NCBI GenBank assembly: GCA_016235775.1
Contig: JACRIU010000100.1
Location: 1 to 43,051 of the forward strand
DNA from: Hydrogenophilales bacterium
GTDB lineage: Bacteria; Pseudomonadota; Gammaproteobacteria; Burkholderiales; Thiobacteraceae
Length of the DNA stretch: 43,051 bases
Direction: 5' to 3'
The position numbers and the translations under genes were made by a program. Under the pieces are notes generated by a model that was not told the DNA's origin, searched no databases, and saw only the letters and a program-made list of their open reading frames with translations. Positions 20,020 to 29,037 of this stretch are shown in pieces. The first letter of the stretch is position 1. Each line of letters begins with the position of its first letter.

Positions 20020-23000
20020 ATGAAAGAAAATATGGCACGGCTCGGATTATTCCTGTCGGTGCTGCTGCTGGCCGGGTTGGGATGGGTATCGAGCGGGCAT
20101 GCCGCCACGATCACTTCCACGGCGACCGGCAACTGGAGCGCGGGCGCTACCTGGGTCGGCGGCGTGGCGCCGGGTGCGGGGGATGCCGTCATTATCGCCA
20201 ATGGGCACACGGTCACCGTGAATGCGGCGGCCGCTTGCACCTCATTAACCATCAACAGCGGCAACGCGAATTCGGGCGTGACGATCAGCGGCGCCAATTC
20301 CCTGACGGTTTCGGGCAGCGCGACGGTGACCAGCAACACCAACAACATCACCAAAACCATTGCCGTGAACGCGGGCGCCTTAAGCATCGGCGGCAACCTG
20401 ACGCTCAACGGCGCCAACACCAACCGGATATCGCAACTCACCATTAGCACCGGCACGGCGACCGTGACGGGCAACATCACGGCGGATCAAGCCAATGAGC
20501 GTGTGACGTTCACCGGCAGCGGCAATCTTTATATCGGCGGCAATTTCACCAGCGGCGGCACGCTCACCAGCAGCACCGGCACCGTGACATTCAACGGCGC
20601 GGGCGCGCAAAGCATCGGCGCCTATCTCACCGTCGGCGCGACCAACAACTACAACAACCTGGTCATCGCCAAGACCGGCGGCACCGCGACGCTGCTCGGC
20701 AATATATTGATTAGGGGTAATCTCACCGATAACGGGAACTTCACGCCGGCCACCGGCAACCGCACCGTCACCTTCAATGGCACCGCCGCGCAAACTCTGA
20801 ACGGGAGCGCCGCCAATACGACGTTTTACCGCGTGACGCTGAACAACGCCAACGGCCTGACTATCGGCCACAACGCCACGGTAAACAACTTGCTGACCTT
20901 GAGCAATGGGCGCGTCACCACCGGCGCTAACACGGTTATTTTGCCTTCGGGTGCGACCTTGGCCGGTGCCGCCGCCACGCGCTTTATCAACGGCCGTTTG
21001 CAGAAATACGTCGCCACTGGTCTCAACCGCACGGTACTTTTCGAAATCGGCAGCGGCACGACCTATGCGCCGGTCACCACCGTGTTTGCCAGCGTGACCA
21101 CCGCGGGCAGCGTGATCGCCTCCACCACGGCGGGCGATCATCCCAATCTCGGCACCTCGCTCATCGATGCCACCAAGAGCGTCAACCGCTATTGGACACT
21201 GACCAACAGCGGTGTCGTGTTCACCACTTACAACGCCACGTTCAATTTTGTCGCGGCCGACCGCGACGGGGGCGCGGTGACTTCGTCGTTCGTGGTGCAG
21301 CGTTATGCGGCGGCAAGCTGGTTTAGCACGGTTACCGCTTCTCCGCTGGCTACCAGCACCATCGCGCAGTTGCTGACCAGCTTCGGCGATTTCGCGATCG
21401 GCACGCCGTCCATTACCGTCCAGATTTTTGTCCAGAACTATGCCAATGTATGCGGCAGCGATCCGGCGAGCGTGACGCTGGTGATCAAGGACCAGGCGGG
21501 GACTACCGTGCAGAACTTCACCGGCACGCTCTACCTTTCCACTTCCACCAATCTCGGCGATTGGTCGATCAATACCGCGGCAGGGGTGCTGGATAACGGG
21601 ACGGCGAACGATGGCGTGGCCAGCTATCAGTTTGCCGCCGCGGATCAAGGCGTCGCGGCGTTCAATCTGGCCGTCACCACCGCCAGCACGCTGACCGTGC
21701 GCGTGCTGAATACCGTGTCGGCAGCGATCGTGTTTCAAACCGGCGCCAATGCATTTGTGATTACGAATGATCCGATCCAGGTGGCCGGCCGGCCGCAGGC
21801 GATGTCGGCCAGGAAGTTGAACGCCGCCTGCGCTACGGATACGACCTATAACGGCAACAAAAATATGCGTATATGGGTCACGCGCGCGGCGGCTGATCCC
21901 GGCGGCGCCGCGCCGCGCATCGGGGCCGTGAATTTGCCCAATGCCTTGCCCGGCGCCAACAATGTCACCCTGACTTTCGCCAGCGGGATTTCCAGCTTTA
22001 ACCTGACGACCACCGATATCGGTAAATACGAACTGAACATGCGGGAGGGCGCGACCACGCGCTACGGCACGTCGGATCCGATCACGACGCGTCCTTTCGG
22101 CCTGGCGTTCCCGGGCATTCAACATGCCAGCACCGCAACAGATGCGGTGCTGGCGAAAGCGGGCGCCAATTTCTCGGGGACGGTGAGCGCCTATTTGTGG
22201 GCGGGGGCGGATGACGCCAATAATGACGGTGTGCCGGATGCTAATGTGAATATTACCAACAACGGCGTGACGTCGCGCTACGCCTGGGCGACCGTCGTGT
22301 CGGCGATCGCACCGTTTCAGCCTGCCGCCGGCACGCTGGGCACGCTCAACAACGGCACGATTGCGCGGACCAGTTTTGCGGCCGGCAGCGCCACGGCGAC
22401 AAGCTTGCAATACTCCGAAGTCGGCACGGTCACGCTGCAAGCGCTGGCGGCGAATTTTCTGGACTCGCCCGGCGTCAACGCGAGCGGGACAAGCGCCATG
22501 GACGGCGCGGCCACGGGCATGGTGGGCCGCTTTTATCCGGATCATTTTGCATTGACCGCGCCCAGCATCACCAATCGCAGCGATCTCGCCTGCGGCTCCA
22601 CTTTTACCTATATGGGCGAGCCGATGAGCGTGGCGTTTACCTTGACCGCGCAAAATACCGCGAACACAACCACACAAAACTATATCGGCAGCTTCGCTAA
22701 ACTTGATGGCGCTACCCTCTCCAAATGGACCGCGTTCGGTTCGAACGACAGCATCGGTCTTTGGGCAATGGGCAGCAATATCGGCGGCAATCCGCTATGC
22801 AAGGCCATCTTCTCGCCCACCACACCCTTCACCACCACGCTTACTTGTCCGCCTCCCGCCACCGTTGCCGCTGCAGCGGCGCGCGTGGCGGTGAGCGGCA
22901 CACCGGCGGGTACCTGGCTGGCCGGCGTTGGGACGTTCAGTGGAAATGCAGCCCTGAACCGCGCAAACACGGCGGACGGCCCTTATGAAACATTGGAAAT

Positions 23001-23520
23001 AGGCGTTGCCCCACGGGATGCGGATGGCGTGCAACTGCTGGGCGGGGTGCTCGACCTCGATGCGGACAATAGCGGCAGCGCTGAGCGCAAGAATATAGGC
23101 AACACCAAACTGCGCTATGGCCGCCTGCGCCTGAACAATGCACACGGCTCGGAACTGCTGGCCCTGCCGGTACCGGTCAAAGCGCAGTATTTCAACAGTT
23201 TCGGCTTCGTCACCCACGCCGACGACAACTGCACTGGCTTCACCCTGGCGACCGATCTTTCTCTTGGCAACTACCAGCTCAATCTCGCGGCGGGAGAGAC
23301 CACGCCCGGCCCCGCAAGCATTACTTTGAGCAGTGGCGCGTCGGCGATTTCGCTTACTGCGCCCGGCGCGGGTAATAGTGGCAGCGTCGATCTCACGCTC
23401 AACGTGCCGGCCTGGCTCGAATACAACTGGACCGGCGTGGTGGGCGACCCGACAGCGCGCGCGACTTTCGGCGCGTACCGCAAGTCGGATCAATTCATCT
23501 TTCAGCGCGAAAACTACTGA
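20020..23520 (+). CDS. mshQ: Large secreted MSHA protein MshQ (DUF6701 type)
   Basis: A protein of 1166 residues from ATG 20020. The signal peptide is ARLGLFLSVLLLAGLG with cleavage after SGHAA. The first third is rich in Thr, Ser, Asn and Gly and begins like a G8 beta-helix domain (TGNWSAGATWVGG, AGDAVIIANGHTVTVN), followed by repeated strand-turn units. The C-terminal part has the DUF6701 features of MshQ: YPDHFALTAPSITNRS, a CGSTFTYMGEPM segment and the ending ARATFGAYRKSD...RENY. Upstream in-frame ATGs at 19912 and 19933 would place 36 or 29 odd residues before the signal peptide; 19933 has an AGGA site, so the true start is uncertain. By position it closes the pilin operon, and a surface or tip adhesin role is likely but not shown. 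Confidence 0.88.
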   Translation: MKENMARLGLFLSVLLLAGLGWVSSGHAATITSTATGNWSAGATWVGGVAPGAGDAVIIANGHTVTVNAAAACTSLTINSGNANSGVTISGANSLTVSGSATVTSNTNNITKTIAVNAGALSIGGNLTLNGANTNRISQLTISTGTATVTGNITADQANERVTFTGSGNLYIGGNFTSGGTLTSSTGTVTFNGAGAQSIGAYLTVGATNNYNNLVIAKTGGTATLLGNILIRGNLTDNGNFTPATGNRTVTFNGTAAQTLNGSAANTTFYRVTLNNANGLTIGHNATVNNLLTLSNGRVTTGANTVILPSGATLAGAAATRFINGRLQKYVATGLNRTVLFEIGSGTTYAPVTTVFASVTTAGSVIASTTAGDHPNLGTSLIDATKSVNRYWTLTNSGVVFTTYNATFNFVAADRDGGAVTSSFVVQRYAAASWFSTVTASPLATSTIAQLLTSFGDFAIGTPSITVQIFVQNYANVCGSDPASVTLVIKDQAGTTVQNFTGTLYLSTSTNLGDWSINTAAGVLDNGTANDGVASYQFAAADQGVAAFNLAVTTASTLTVRVLNTVSAAIVFQTGANAFVITNDPIQVAGRPQAMSARKLNAACATDTTYNGNKNMRIWVTRAAADPGGAAPRIGAVNLPNALPGANNVTLTFASGISSFNLTTTDIGKYELNMREGATTRYGTSDPITTRPFGLAFPGIQHASTATDAVLAKAGANFSGTVSAYLWAGADDANNDGVPDANVNITNNGVTSRYAWATVVSAIAPFQPAAGTLGTLNNGTIARTSFAAGSATATSLQYSEVGTVTLQALAANFLDSPGVNASGTSAMDGAATGMVGRFYPDHFALTAPSITNRSDLACGSTFTYMGEPMSVAFTLTAQNTANTTTQNYIGSFAKLDGATLSKWTAFGSNDSIGLWAMGSNIGGNPLCKAIFSPTTPFTTTLTCPPPATVAAAAARVAVSGTPAGTWLAGVGTFSGNAALNRANTADGPYETLEIGVAPRDADGVQLLGGVLDLDADNSGSAERKNIGNTKLRYGRLRLNNAHGSELLALPVPVKAQYFNSFGFVTHADDNCTGFTLATDLSLGNYQLNLAAGETTPGPASITLSSGASAISLTAPGAGNSGSVDLTLNVPAWLEYNWTGVVGDPTARATFGAYRKSDQFIFQRENY

Positions 23521-23539
23521 ATCTTTCAGAATTAAACAT

Positions 23540-23566
23540 TTGACAACAATAACTTAATGCTATAAG
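23540..23566 (+). promoter_or_regulatory. Promoter for the second MSHA operon (mshI onward)
   Basis: A consensus -35 TTGACA (23540-23545) and -10 TATAAG (23561-23566), with a short 15-bp spacer and a TGC just before the -10. The inverted repeat AACTTA (23551-23556) / TAAGTT (23563-23568) overlaps the -10, so a repressor site is possible. It lies 29 bases upstream of the mshI ATG. Confidence 0.7.
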
Positions 23567-23594
23567 TTCAAGTAAATTCCACTATTGTCAGCTT

Positions 23595-24545
23595 ATGTTC
23601 GCTAAATTTTTCGGCAGCCAGAAAAAACAGCCCGGATGGATGGCCTTGAGCTTCGTCCCCGAGGGTTTGTGCATGGCGCATGTGCAACCGCGCAATGGCG
23701 AGAAACCGCTGGTGACGGTGTGCGGCGTGACGGCGGGCCAAGGCATGAATGCGCAGGGGCTGGAAAAGATCGGACGCGAAATGCATTTCGCGCGCTATCA
23801 CTGCACCACCGTGCTGAGCCCGCACGAATACCAAATGCTGGTGGTGGAAGCGCCGAACGTGCCGCCGCCGGAGCTGAAGACCGCGATGCGCTGGCGCATC
23901 AAGGATCTGCTGGATTTTCATATCGACGATGCGACCATCGACGTGCTGGATATCCCGCCGGAAAAAAGCGCGGCTTCGCGCGTGCATTCCATGTACGCCG
24001 TGGCGGCGCGCAACAGCTCGGTCGAGCGCCGCGTGACCATGTTCGACAGCGCGAAGATACCGCTGGAGGTGATCGATATTCCCGAAATGGCGCAGCGCAA
24101 CATCGCGGTGCGCCTGGAAGAGCCGGGGCGCGGCTTGGCCTTGTTGTCCTTCGACGATGATAGCGGCCTGTTGACCGTGACTTACAACGGCGAGTTGTAT
24201 CTGGCGCGCCATCTCGACCTGGGCTGGGAGCAGATGGTGAATGCGGATGAAGCGGCCAAGCAGGGCCACTTCGACCGCGTCACGCTCGAATTGCAGCGTT
24301 CGCTCGACAACATCGAGCGCCAATTTCCCTTCATCAGCATCTCGCGCCTGTGGGTGGCCTACATGCCGGAGGCGGAAGCCTTGCGCGCCTATCTCGCGAG
24401 CAATCTGTACGTGCCGGTCGCGGTGCTGGACCTGAATGACGTGTTCGATTTTTCGCGCGTGCCGGCGGTGGGCGCGCTCGACAATCAAGCTAGATTTTTT
24501 TTGACGCTCGGCGCATCGCTGCGGCACGAGGAGCGCGTGCTGTGA
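23595..24545 (+). CDS. mshI: MSHA biogenesis protein MshI (PilM-like)
   Basis: A 316-residue cytoplasmic protein of the PilM/actin-like class that forms the inner part of the pilus alignment complex. It opens with FFGSQKKQPGWMALSFVPEG, continues with PPPELKTAMRWRIKDLLDFH and shows YNGELYLARHLDLGWEQM in the second half. The actin-type phosphate loops are weak, as is usual for MshI. No strong ribosome site precedes the ATG at 23595, but a consensus promoter does. The stop overlaps the next start in GTGA (24542-24545). A run of eight T residues (24495-24502) lies near the 3' end. Confidence 0.9.
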   Translation: MFAKFFGSQKKQPGWMALSFVPEGLCMAHVQPRNGEKPLVTVCGVTAGQGMNAQGLEKIGREMHFARYHCTTVLSPHEYQMLVVEAPNVPPPELKTAMRWRIKDLLDFHIDDATIDVLDIPPEKSAASRVHSMYAVAARNSSVERRVTMFDSAKIPLEVIDIPEMAQRNIAVRLEEPGRGLALLSFDDDSGLLTVTYNGELYLARHLDLGWEQMVNADEAAKQGHFDRVTLELQRSLDNIERQFPFISISRLWVAYMPEAEALRAYLASNLYVPVAVLDLNDVFDFSRVPAVGALDNQARFFLTLGASLRHEERVL

Positions 24546-25171
24546 GCCAGCAGATCAATCTGTATAACCCGCTGCTGCTCAAGCAGAAGAAAATCTTTTC
24601 GGCGCGCACCATGGCGCAGGCGCTGGGCTTGATCGCGCTGGGTTTGACTGCGGTTTACGGCTACGCGCGCTATCAGGTGGCCAATTTACAATCGGAAACC
24701 GAGCGCGCCGGCAAACGGCAGGAGGCGGTGCAAGCACGGCTTGCGCGCATCTCGCAGCAATTCGGCCCGCGCGAGAAGAGCGCCGAGCTGGAAGGGAACA
24801 TCAAGCGGGCCGAGACCGAACTGCTTTCCCTGGCGGAAGTGCAGGCCGCATTGAAGCAAGGCGGCTTGGTGAGCGCGAGCGGTTTCTCGCCCTATTTCAA
24901 GGCGCTGGCGCGGCAAGCGGTGGAGGGCGTGTGGCTGACCGGATTTTCCGTCGCCGGGGGCGAGATGGCGATCAGCGGGCGCACGCTCAAGCCGGGCTTG
25001 GTGCCGGATTACATATCCCGGCTGAGCGGCGAACAAGTCATGCAAGGGCAAAAATTCGCCATGCTGGAAATGCGTCAACCAGAGATTGCCGCCACGAAAG
25101 ACGGCAAACCCGGCATAGCTCCCCGCTATATTGAATTCACCTTGCAATCCGCGTTGAAGGAAGCCAAATGA
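24542..25171 (+). CDS. PilN-like MSHA inner-membrane protein
   Basis: A 209-residue single-pass membrane protein. The N-terminus QQINLYNPLLLKQKKIFSA is the PilN-type motif that binds the PilM-like partner. A transmembrane helix follows at about residues 24-43, then a coiled coil (residues 45-100) and a small alpha/beta domain ending in FTLQSALKEAK. It corresponds to MshI2 of Vibrio, the PilN partner of MshI. The GTG start is coupled to the mshI stop by a four-base overlap, and the gene overlaps mshJ by four bases (ATGA). Confidence 0.85.
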   Translation: MSQQINLYNPLLLKQKKIFSARTMAQALGLIALGLTAVYGYARYQVANLQSETERAGKRQEAVQARLARISQQFGPREKSAELEGNIKRAETELLSLAEVQAALKQGGLVSASGFSPYFKALARQAVEGVWLTGFSVAGGEMAISGRTLKPGLVPDYISRLSGEQVMQGQKFAMLEMRQPEIAATKDGKPGIAPRYIEFTLQSALKEAK

Positions 25172-25866
25172 AGGCCCGTCTGAAACAGTGGGCGGAACGC
25201 ATCGACGCCATGAGCCTGCGCGAGCGGCTGATGATATTCACCATGCTGGCGGTGGCCTTGACGGCGCTGGCGATGACGAGTGCGATTGATCCTTTAAGCG
25301 CGAAGCAAAAGCAGCTCACGCAAAAGCGAGCGCAAACCCAGGCGCAGACGCAAGCGCTGGAAGCGCAGATGCAAGCGCTGGCCGAAGCGTCGAAAAACGA
25401 TCCCGACTTGCCGAACAAGATACGGCTGACCGATCTGGACGCCAAGCGCAAAAGCGCTTACGCCGAACTATCGAATGTGAAGCAAGGCCTGGTGACGCCG
25501 GATCAGATGACGCAGGTGTTGCGCGACTGGCTGGGGCGCAATCCGCGCCTGACCTTGGTGAGCATTAAAACCCTTGCTGTCCGGCCGTTGACCGAAGCCG
25601 TCAAGCCCGCCGGGCAGACGGCTAAGCCCGAAGCGAAGCCCAAGGAAAAATCTGCCGCCGGTGATTTAGGCTTGTATAAGCATGGCGTGGAAATCAGCGT
25701 CGAAGGCAGTTATGCGGATTTGGTGGCATATCTTGCGGAACTGGAACAACTCCCCTGGCGCGTGTATTGGGGCGGCGTGAATTTATCGGCGCAATCCTAT
25801 CCGGTTTCCCGCCTCACGCTGACGGTTTATACCTTGAGTTTGGACAAGACATGGTTATCCGTCTGA
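25168..25866 (+). CDS. mshJ: MSHA biogenesis protein MshJ (PilO/GspM-like)
   Basis: A 232-residue protein of the PilO/GspM fold class. A short amphipathic N-terminus with MSLRERLMIFTMLAVALTAL gives one transmembrane helix at about residues 17-37. A strongly Gln- and Ala-rich coiled coil follows (KQKQLTQKRAQTQAQTQAL), then a periplasmic domain ending GVEISVEGSYADLVAYLAELE and LPWRVYWGGV. It should dimerise with the PilN-like protein. The ATG at 25168 overlaps the preceding gene by four bases, and its end overlaps the start of mshK by 16 bases, showing tight coupling. Confidence 0.87.
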   Translation: MKARLKQWAERIDAMSLRERLMIFTMLAVALTALAMTSAIDPLSAKQKQLTQKRAQTQAQTQALEAQMQALAEASKNDPDLPNKIRLTDLDAKRKSAYAELSNVKQGLVTPDQMTQVLRDWLGRNPRLTLVSIKTLAVRPLTEAVKPAGQTAKPEAKPKEKSAAGDLGLYKHGVEISVEGSYADLVAYLAELEQLPWRVYWGGVNLSAQSYPVSRLTLTVYTLSLDKTWLSV

Positions 25867-26246
25867 GCTTCATTATTTTTAGTCTGAGCGGGGCCGTGCA
25901 GGCGGAGAGCTTACCGGATCCGACGCGTCCGCCCGGCGGGGTGGATGCGGCTGCCCCGGCGGCGGCGCCGAGCGGCCCCGCGCTACAGGTGATCCGCACC
26001 TTCGACGGCAAGCGCATGGCGATCATCAGCGGGCAAGCGGTCAAGGTTGGCGGCAAAGTGGGTGACGCCATCGTGACGCGCATCGACGAAGATCGCGTGG
26101 TGTTGCGCGGGGCTGAAGGCGTGCAGACGCTCAAGCTATTCCCGGATGTGGAAAAAAGCCCGGTTGCATCGGGCCAAATCGAATCCAAGCCGCAGGCTAA
26201 GGTGAAGGCGGTCAAAGATCATGGCAAGGATGGATCGAAAAAATGA
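25851..26246 (+). CDS. mshK: MSHA biogenesis protein MshK (PilP-like)
   Basis: A 131-residue exported protein. ATG 25851 gives a signal peptide VIRLSFIIFSLSGAVQAES. The mature part begins LPDPTRPPGG, the characteristic MshK/PilP start, followed by a small beta domain LQVIRTFDGKRMAIISGQAV...DAIVTRIDEDRVVLRG and a lysine-rich tail. PilP-like proteins connect the inner-membrane alignment complex with the secretin. A longer open frame from 25767 would remove the signal peptide from the N-terminus and is unlikely. A 118-bp repeat separates it from mshL. Confidence 0.87.
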   Translation: MVIRLSFIIFSLSGAVQAESLPDPTRPPGGVDAAAPAAAPSGPALQVIRTFDGKRMAIISGQAVKVGGKVGDAIVTRIDEDRVVLRGAEGVQTLKLFPDVEKSPVASGQIESKPQAKVKAVKDHGKDGSKK

Positions 26247-26264
26247 AATTCGCTAGGTTTGTTG

Positions 26265-26382
26265 CTCTCTCCCCGCAAGGGGGACGCCGGTGGGTACCCC
26301 GCTGCTTCGCAGCGACCCTTCCGCAGTCTCCTTGCTCTCTCCCGTGTACGGGAGAGAGGGACTGGGGCTCGCTGCGCGAGTT
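26265..26382. repeat. 118-bp three-hairpin dispersed element, copy B
   Basis: Inverted relative to copy A at 8011-8128 and the same length. The stems match while loops differ: CTCTCTCCCG-TGTA-CGGGAGAGAG here against TT in copy A, and CGCTGC-TTC-GCAGCG here against ATA in copy A. It lies between mshK and mshL inside an operon, so in the transcript it would form a highly folded spacer. Confidence 0.87.
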
Positions 26383-26403
26383 ACATATTAGGAAGGAACA
26401 ATA

Positions 26404-28083
26404 ATGAAAAGACTTGGCTTGATACTGCTGCTGCTCGCGGCGGGCTGCCAGACGCCGCCCGAGAAGCGGCCGACCACCCTGGATCAGATCAACGAGGAAA
26501 TGGCGCAAGCCGCGCGCTCAAGCGCCAAACCCGCCGCGCCCGATGCGGTAAGCCAAGCGCTGCTGCCGCCGCTCAAAATCGAGATGCCGAAAAACGGGGC
26601 GCGTGTCGTTGAACCCAAATTCGATTTGGTAGTGAACAACGCACCGGCCAGCCAGGTATTCCTGAGCATCGTGTCCGGCACGCGCTACAGCATGCTGGTG
26701 CATCCCGAGGTGGCGGGATCGATCACGGTCAATTTGAAAGATGTGACCGTGATGGAGGCGCTGGAGGCAATTCGCGAGTTGCACGGCTACGACTACAAGC
26801 TGGATGGGACGCGCATTTTTGTGCAGCCCTTGACGCTGCAAACGCGGGTGTTCCAGGTGAATTATCTGACCTCCCTGCGCAAGGGGACATCGGAAATCAA
26901 CGTGACCTCGGGTTCGATCAGCAGCAGCACTTCCGGCGGCACATCGACGGCGAGCACGACGACCTCGCCCACGACGACCGCGACCGCAATGCAAAGCAGC
27001 AAAATTTCCACGACCTCCACCAGCGATTTTTGGGCCGAATTAAAAGTGGCTTTGACGGTGATCGTGGGCGAAGGCAATGGCCGCAGCCTGGTGGTCAGCC
27101 CGCAATCCGGCGTGGTGGTGATCAAAGCCATGCCGAATGAACTACGCTCGGTAGAACAATTTTTGCGCGCCACACAGATCTCCGTGGACCGGCAGGTGAT
27201 TCTGGAAGCGAAGATCATCGAGGTGAAGTTGAGCGACGGTTTTCAATCCGGCATCAACTGGGCCGGCTTCGGCAGCGGCGATGCGTTCCGCGGCGGTGTC
27301 GGCGCAGACACGAGCAAGGTGAATCTTCCGGGCGGCTCGCTGGTGGCCGATACTACGCTATCCGGCTTGCTCGGCGGTGGGCTGGCCACCGCATCAGGCG
27401 CCACCACCGGCGGTTTGTTCGGCTTGGCGTTCCGCACGTCCAGCTTCGCCGCGCTGCTCGAATTCCTGGAAACCCAGGGCACGGTGTCGGTGCTGTCCAG
27501 CCCGCGCATCGCCACCTTAAACAATCAAAAAGCCGTGCTGAAAGTCGGCACCGACGAGTTTTTCGTCACCAACGTCAGCACCAGCACCACCACCGGCACC
27601 ACCACCACTTCCAGCCCGAGCGTGACGCTGCAACCTTTCTTTTCCGGCATCGCGCTCGACGTGACGCCGCAGATCGACGAGAGCAACAACATCACGCTGC
27701 ATATCCATCCCTCGGTGAGCGATGTCACCTCGAAGAGCAAAGACATCAACCTCGGCACCTCCGGCACGCTGAGCCTGCCGCTGGCTTCCAGTTCGGTGAG
27801 TGAAACCGACAGCATCGTGCGCGCGCAAGACGGCCAAGTGGTCGCGATCGGCGGCTTGATGCGCTCCTCGTCCACGTCAGACAACTCGCAAATTCCAGGC
27901 GTGGGGGAAGTGCCGGTGGTCGGCAATTTATTCAGGCATACCAACCGCAGCATCAGCAAGCGGGAATTGATCATTCTGCTCAAGCCGACGGTGGTGAAGG
28001 GCAATGAGGCATGGTCGCAGAATATCCTCGAGTCGCAGCGCCATATTCAGCGCATTCAAGATCAGTATGTGCCTAAGCAATAG
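26404..28083 (+). CDS. mshL: MSHA secretin MshL
   Basis: A 559-residue outer-membrane secretin, the channel for the pilus. It starts with a lipoprotein signal ending LLLAAGC (Cys at about residue 16). An STN/N0-type domain follows (VVNNAPASQVFLSIVSGTRY...VTVMEALEAI), then a serine- and threonine-rich linker of about 50 residues. The core secretin domain includes DRQVILEAKIIEVKLSDGFQ, SVLSSPRIATLNNQKAVLKV and the closing VGEVPVVGNLFRHTNRSISK. The ATG at 26404 has an AGGAAGGA ribosome site. Family length is usual. Confidence 0.96.
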   Translation: MKRLGLILLLLAAGCQTPPEKRPTTLDQINEEMAQAARSSAKPAAPDAVSQALLPPLKIEMPKNGARVVEPKFDLVVNNAPASQVFLSIVSGTRYSMLVHPEVAGSITVNLKDVTVMEALEAIRELHGYDYKLDGTRIFVQPLTLQTRVFQVNYLTSLRKGTSEINVTSGSISSSTSGGTSTASTTTSPTTTATAMQSSKISTTSTSDFWAELKVALTVIVGEGNGRSLVVSPQSGVVVIKAMPNELRSVEQFLRATQISVDRQVILEAKIIEVKLSDGFQSGINWAGFGSGDAFRGGVGADTSKVNLPGGSLVADTTLSGLLGGGLATASGATTGGLFGLAFRTSSFAALLEFLETQGTVSVLSSPRIATLNNQKAVLKVGTDEFFVTNVSTSTTTGTTTTSSPSVTLQPFFSGIALDVTPQIDESNNITLHIHPSVSDVTSKSKDINLGTSGTLSLPLASSSVSETDSIVRAQDGQVVAIGGLMRSSSTSDNSQIPGVGEVPVVGNLFRHTNRSISKRELIILLKPTVVKGNEAWSQNILESQRHIQRIQDQYVPKQ

Positions 28084-28108
28084 CGTCTGCGCGCGTCCTT
28101 AAACTCGG

Positions 28109-28133
28109 TATAATGCCCGCAAGCCTTGTGGGC
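28109..28133 (+). promoter_or_regulatory. TATAAT box and leader hairpin before mshM
   Basis: TATAAT at 28109-28114 is a perfect -10 hexamer, but the region 17 bp upstream does not resemble TTGACA. It is followed by GCCCGCAA-GCC-TTGTGGGC (28115-28133), an 8-bp stem with one G-U pair, directly before the AGGAG ribosome site of mshM. It may be a secondary promoter or an RNA stem that affects mshM translation. Confidence 0.4.
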
Positions 28134-28140
28134 AGGAGCC

Positions 28141-29037
28141 ATGTACAACAAACATTTCGGGCTGCGCGAAGCCCCCTTTTCGATTACCCCCGACACTGCG
28201 TTTTCCTTCGCCTCGGGCGTGTTTCAGGAAGCGCTCAACACCCTGCTCATCGCCGTCAAGAATGGCGAGGGTTTCATCAAGATCACGGGCGAGGTCGGTA
28301 CCGGCAAGACCCTGCTCTGCCGTAAATTTCTCGCCAGCCTGGACGAGAGTTTTATCACTGCGTATATCCCCAACCCTTATCTGGAGCCGCGCACGCTGCT
28401 GATCGCCTTGGCCGAGGAATTGAATCTCAAAGTCCAGCGCGATCTCGATCAGCACCTGATGCTGAAAGCGTTGACGCTGGCCATGCTCGATTTCGCGCGC
28501 CAGGGTAAGCGTGTGCTGGTGTGTTTGGATGAAGCGCAAGCGATGCCGCTGGAAACGCTGGAAGCCTTGCGCCTGTTATCCAATCTGGAAACCGAGAAGC
28601 GCAAGCTGATTCAAGTGGTGCTATTCGGTCAGCCGGAATTGAACGAGAAGCTCGAACTTCCCTCCTTGCGCCAGCTCAAGCAGCGCATCGCTTTTCATTA
28701 TGAGTTGCAGCCGCTGTCGCGCGACGAGTTGGATTATTACGTCGCCCACCGCTTGACCGTGGCGGGCCAGCAAGGCGGCACTTTGTTCAGCAAGGGCGCA
28801 CTCGCTGCCCTGTATCGCGCCAGCGGCGGCGTGCCGCGGCTGGTGAATATCATCTGCCACAAATCACTGCTCCTGGTGTTCGGCGAGGGCAAGCAGCAGG
28901 TGGAAGAAAAACATATCCGCGTTGCCGCGTCAGATACGCCGGCAGCCAAGCCCGGGCGCCGGACGCGCTGGCTGTGGGCTGCGTTGGCGCTGCTGGGCGT
29001 GGGCCTGGGGATCGGCAGTTGGGCGCTGCTGCGATGA
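28141..29037 (+). CDS. mshM: MSHA AAA ATPase MshM (ExeA-like)
   Basis: A 298-residue ATPase of the ExeA/GspA type. Walker A is GEVGTGKT at residues 50-57 and Walker B is VLVCLDEAQ with Asp130 and Glu131. LFGQPELNEKLELPSLRQLKQRI carries sensor-region features. The N-terminal MYNKHFGLREAPFSITPD is the typical opening of this family. A C-terminal transmembrane helix (WLWAALALLGVGLGIGSWAL) anchors it in the inner membrane. Such proteins help secretin assembly in the cell wall. The ATG at 28141 has AGGAG upstream; a GTG at 28126 is less likely. It overlaps mshN in ATGA. Confidence 0.93.
   Translation: MYNKHFGLREAPFSITPDTAFSFASGVFQEALNTLLIAVKNGEGFIKITGEVGTGKTLLCRKFLASLDESFITAYIPNPYLEPRTLLIALAEELNLKVQRDLDQHLMLKALTLAMLDFARQGKRVLVCLDEAQAMPLETLEALRLLSNLETEKRKLIQVVLFGQPELNEKLELPSLRQLKQRIAFHYELQPLSRDELDYYVAHRLTVAGQQGGTLFSKGALAALYRASGGVPRLVNIICHKSLLLVFGEGKQQVEEKHIRVAASDTPAAKPGRRTRWLWAALALLGVGLGIGSWALLR

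Noticed and set aside
20380..22677. Antisense open frame of 765 codons inside mshQ
   Set aside because: It mirrors the Thr/Gly/Ala-rich codons of mshQ, has an Arg/Gly/His-rich composition with no recognisable domain, and mshQ on the plus strand has clear family features.
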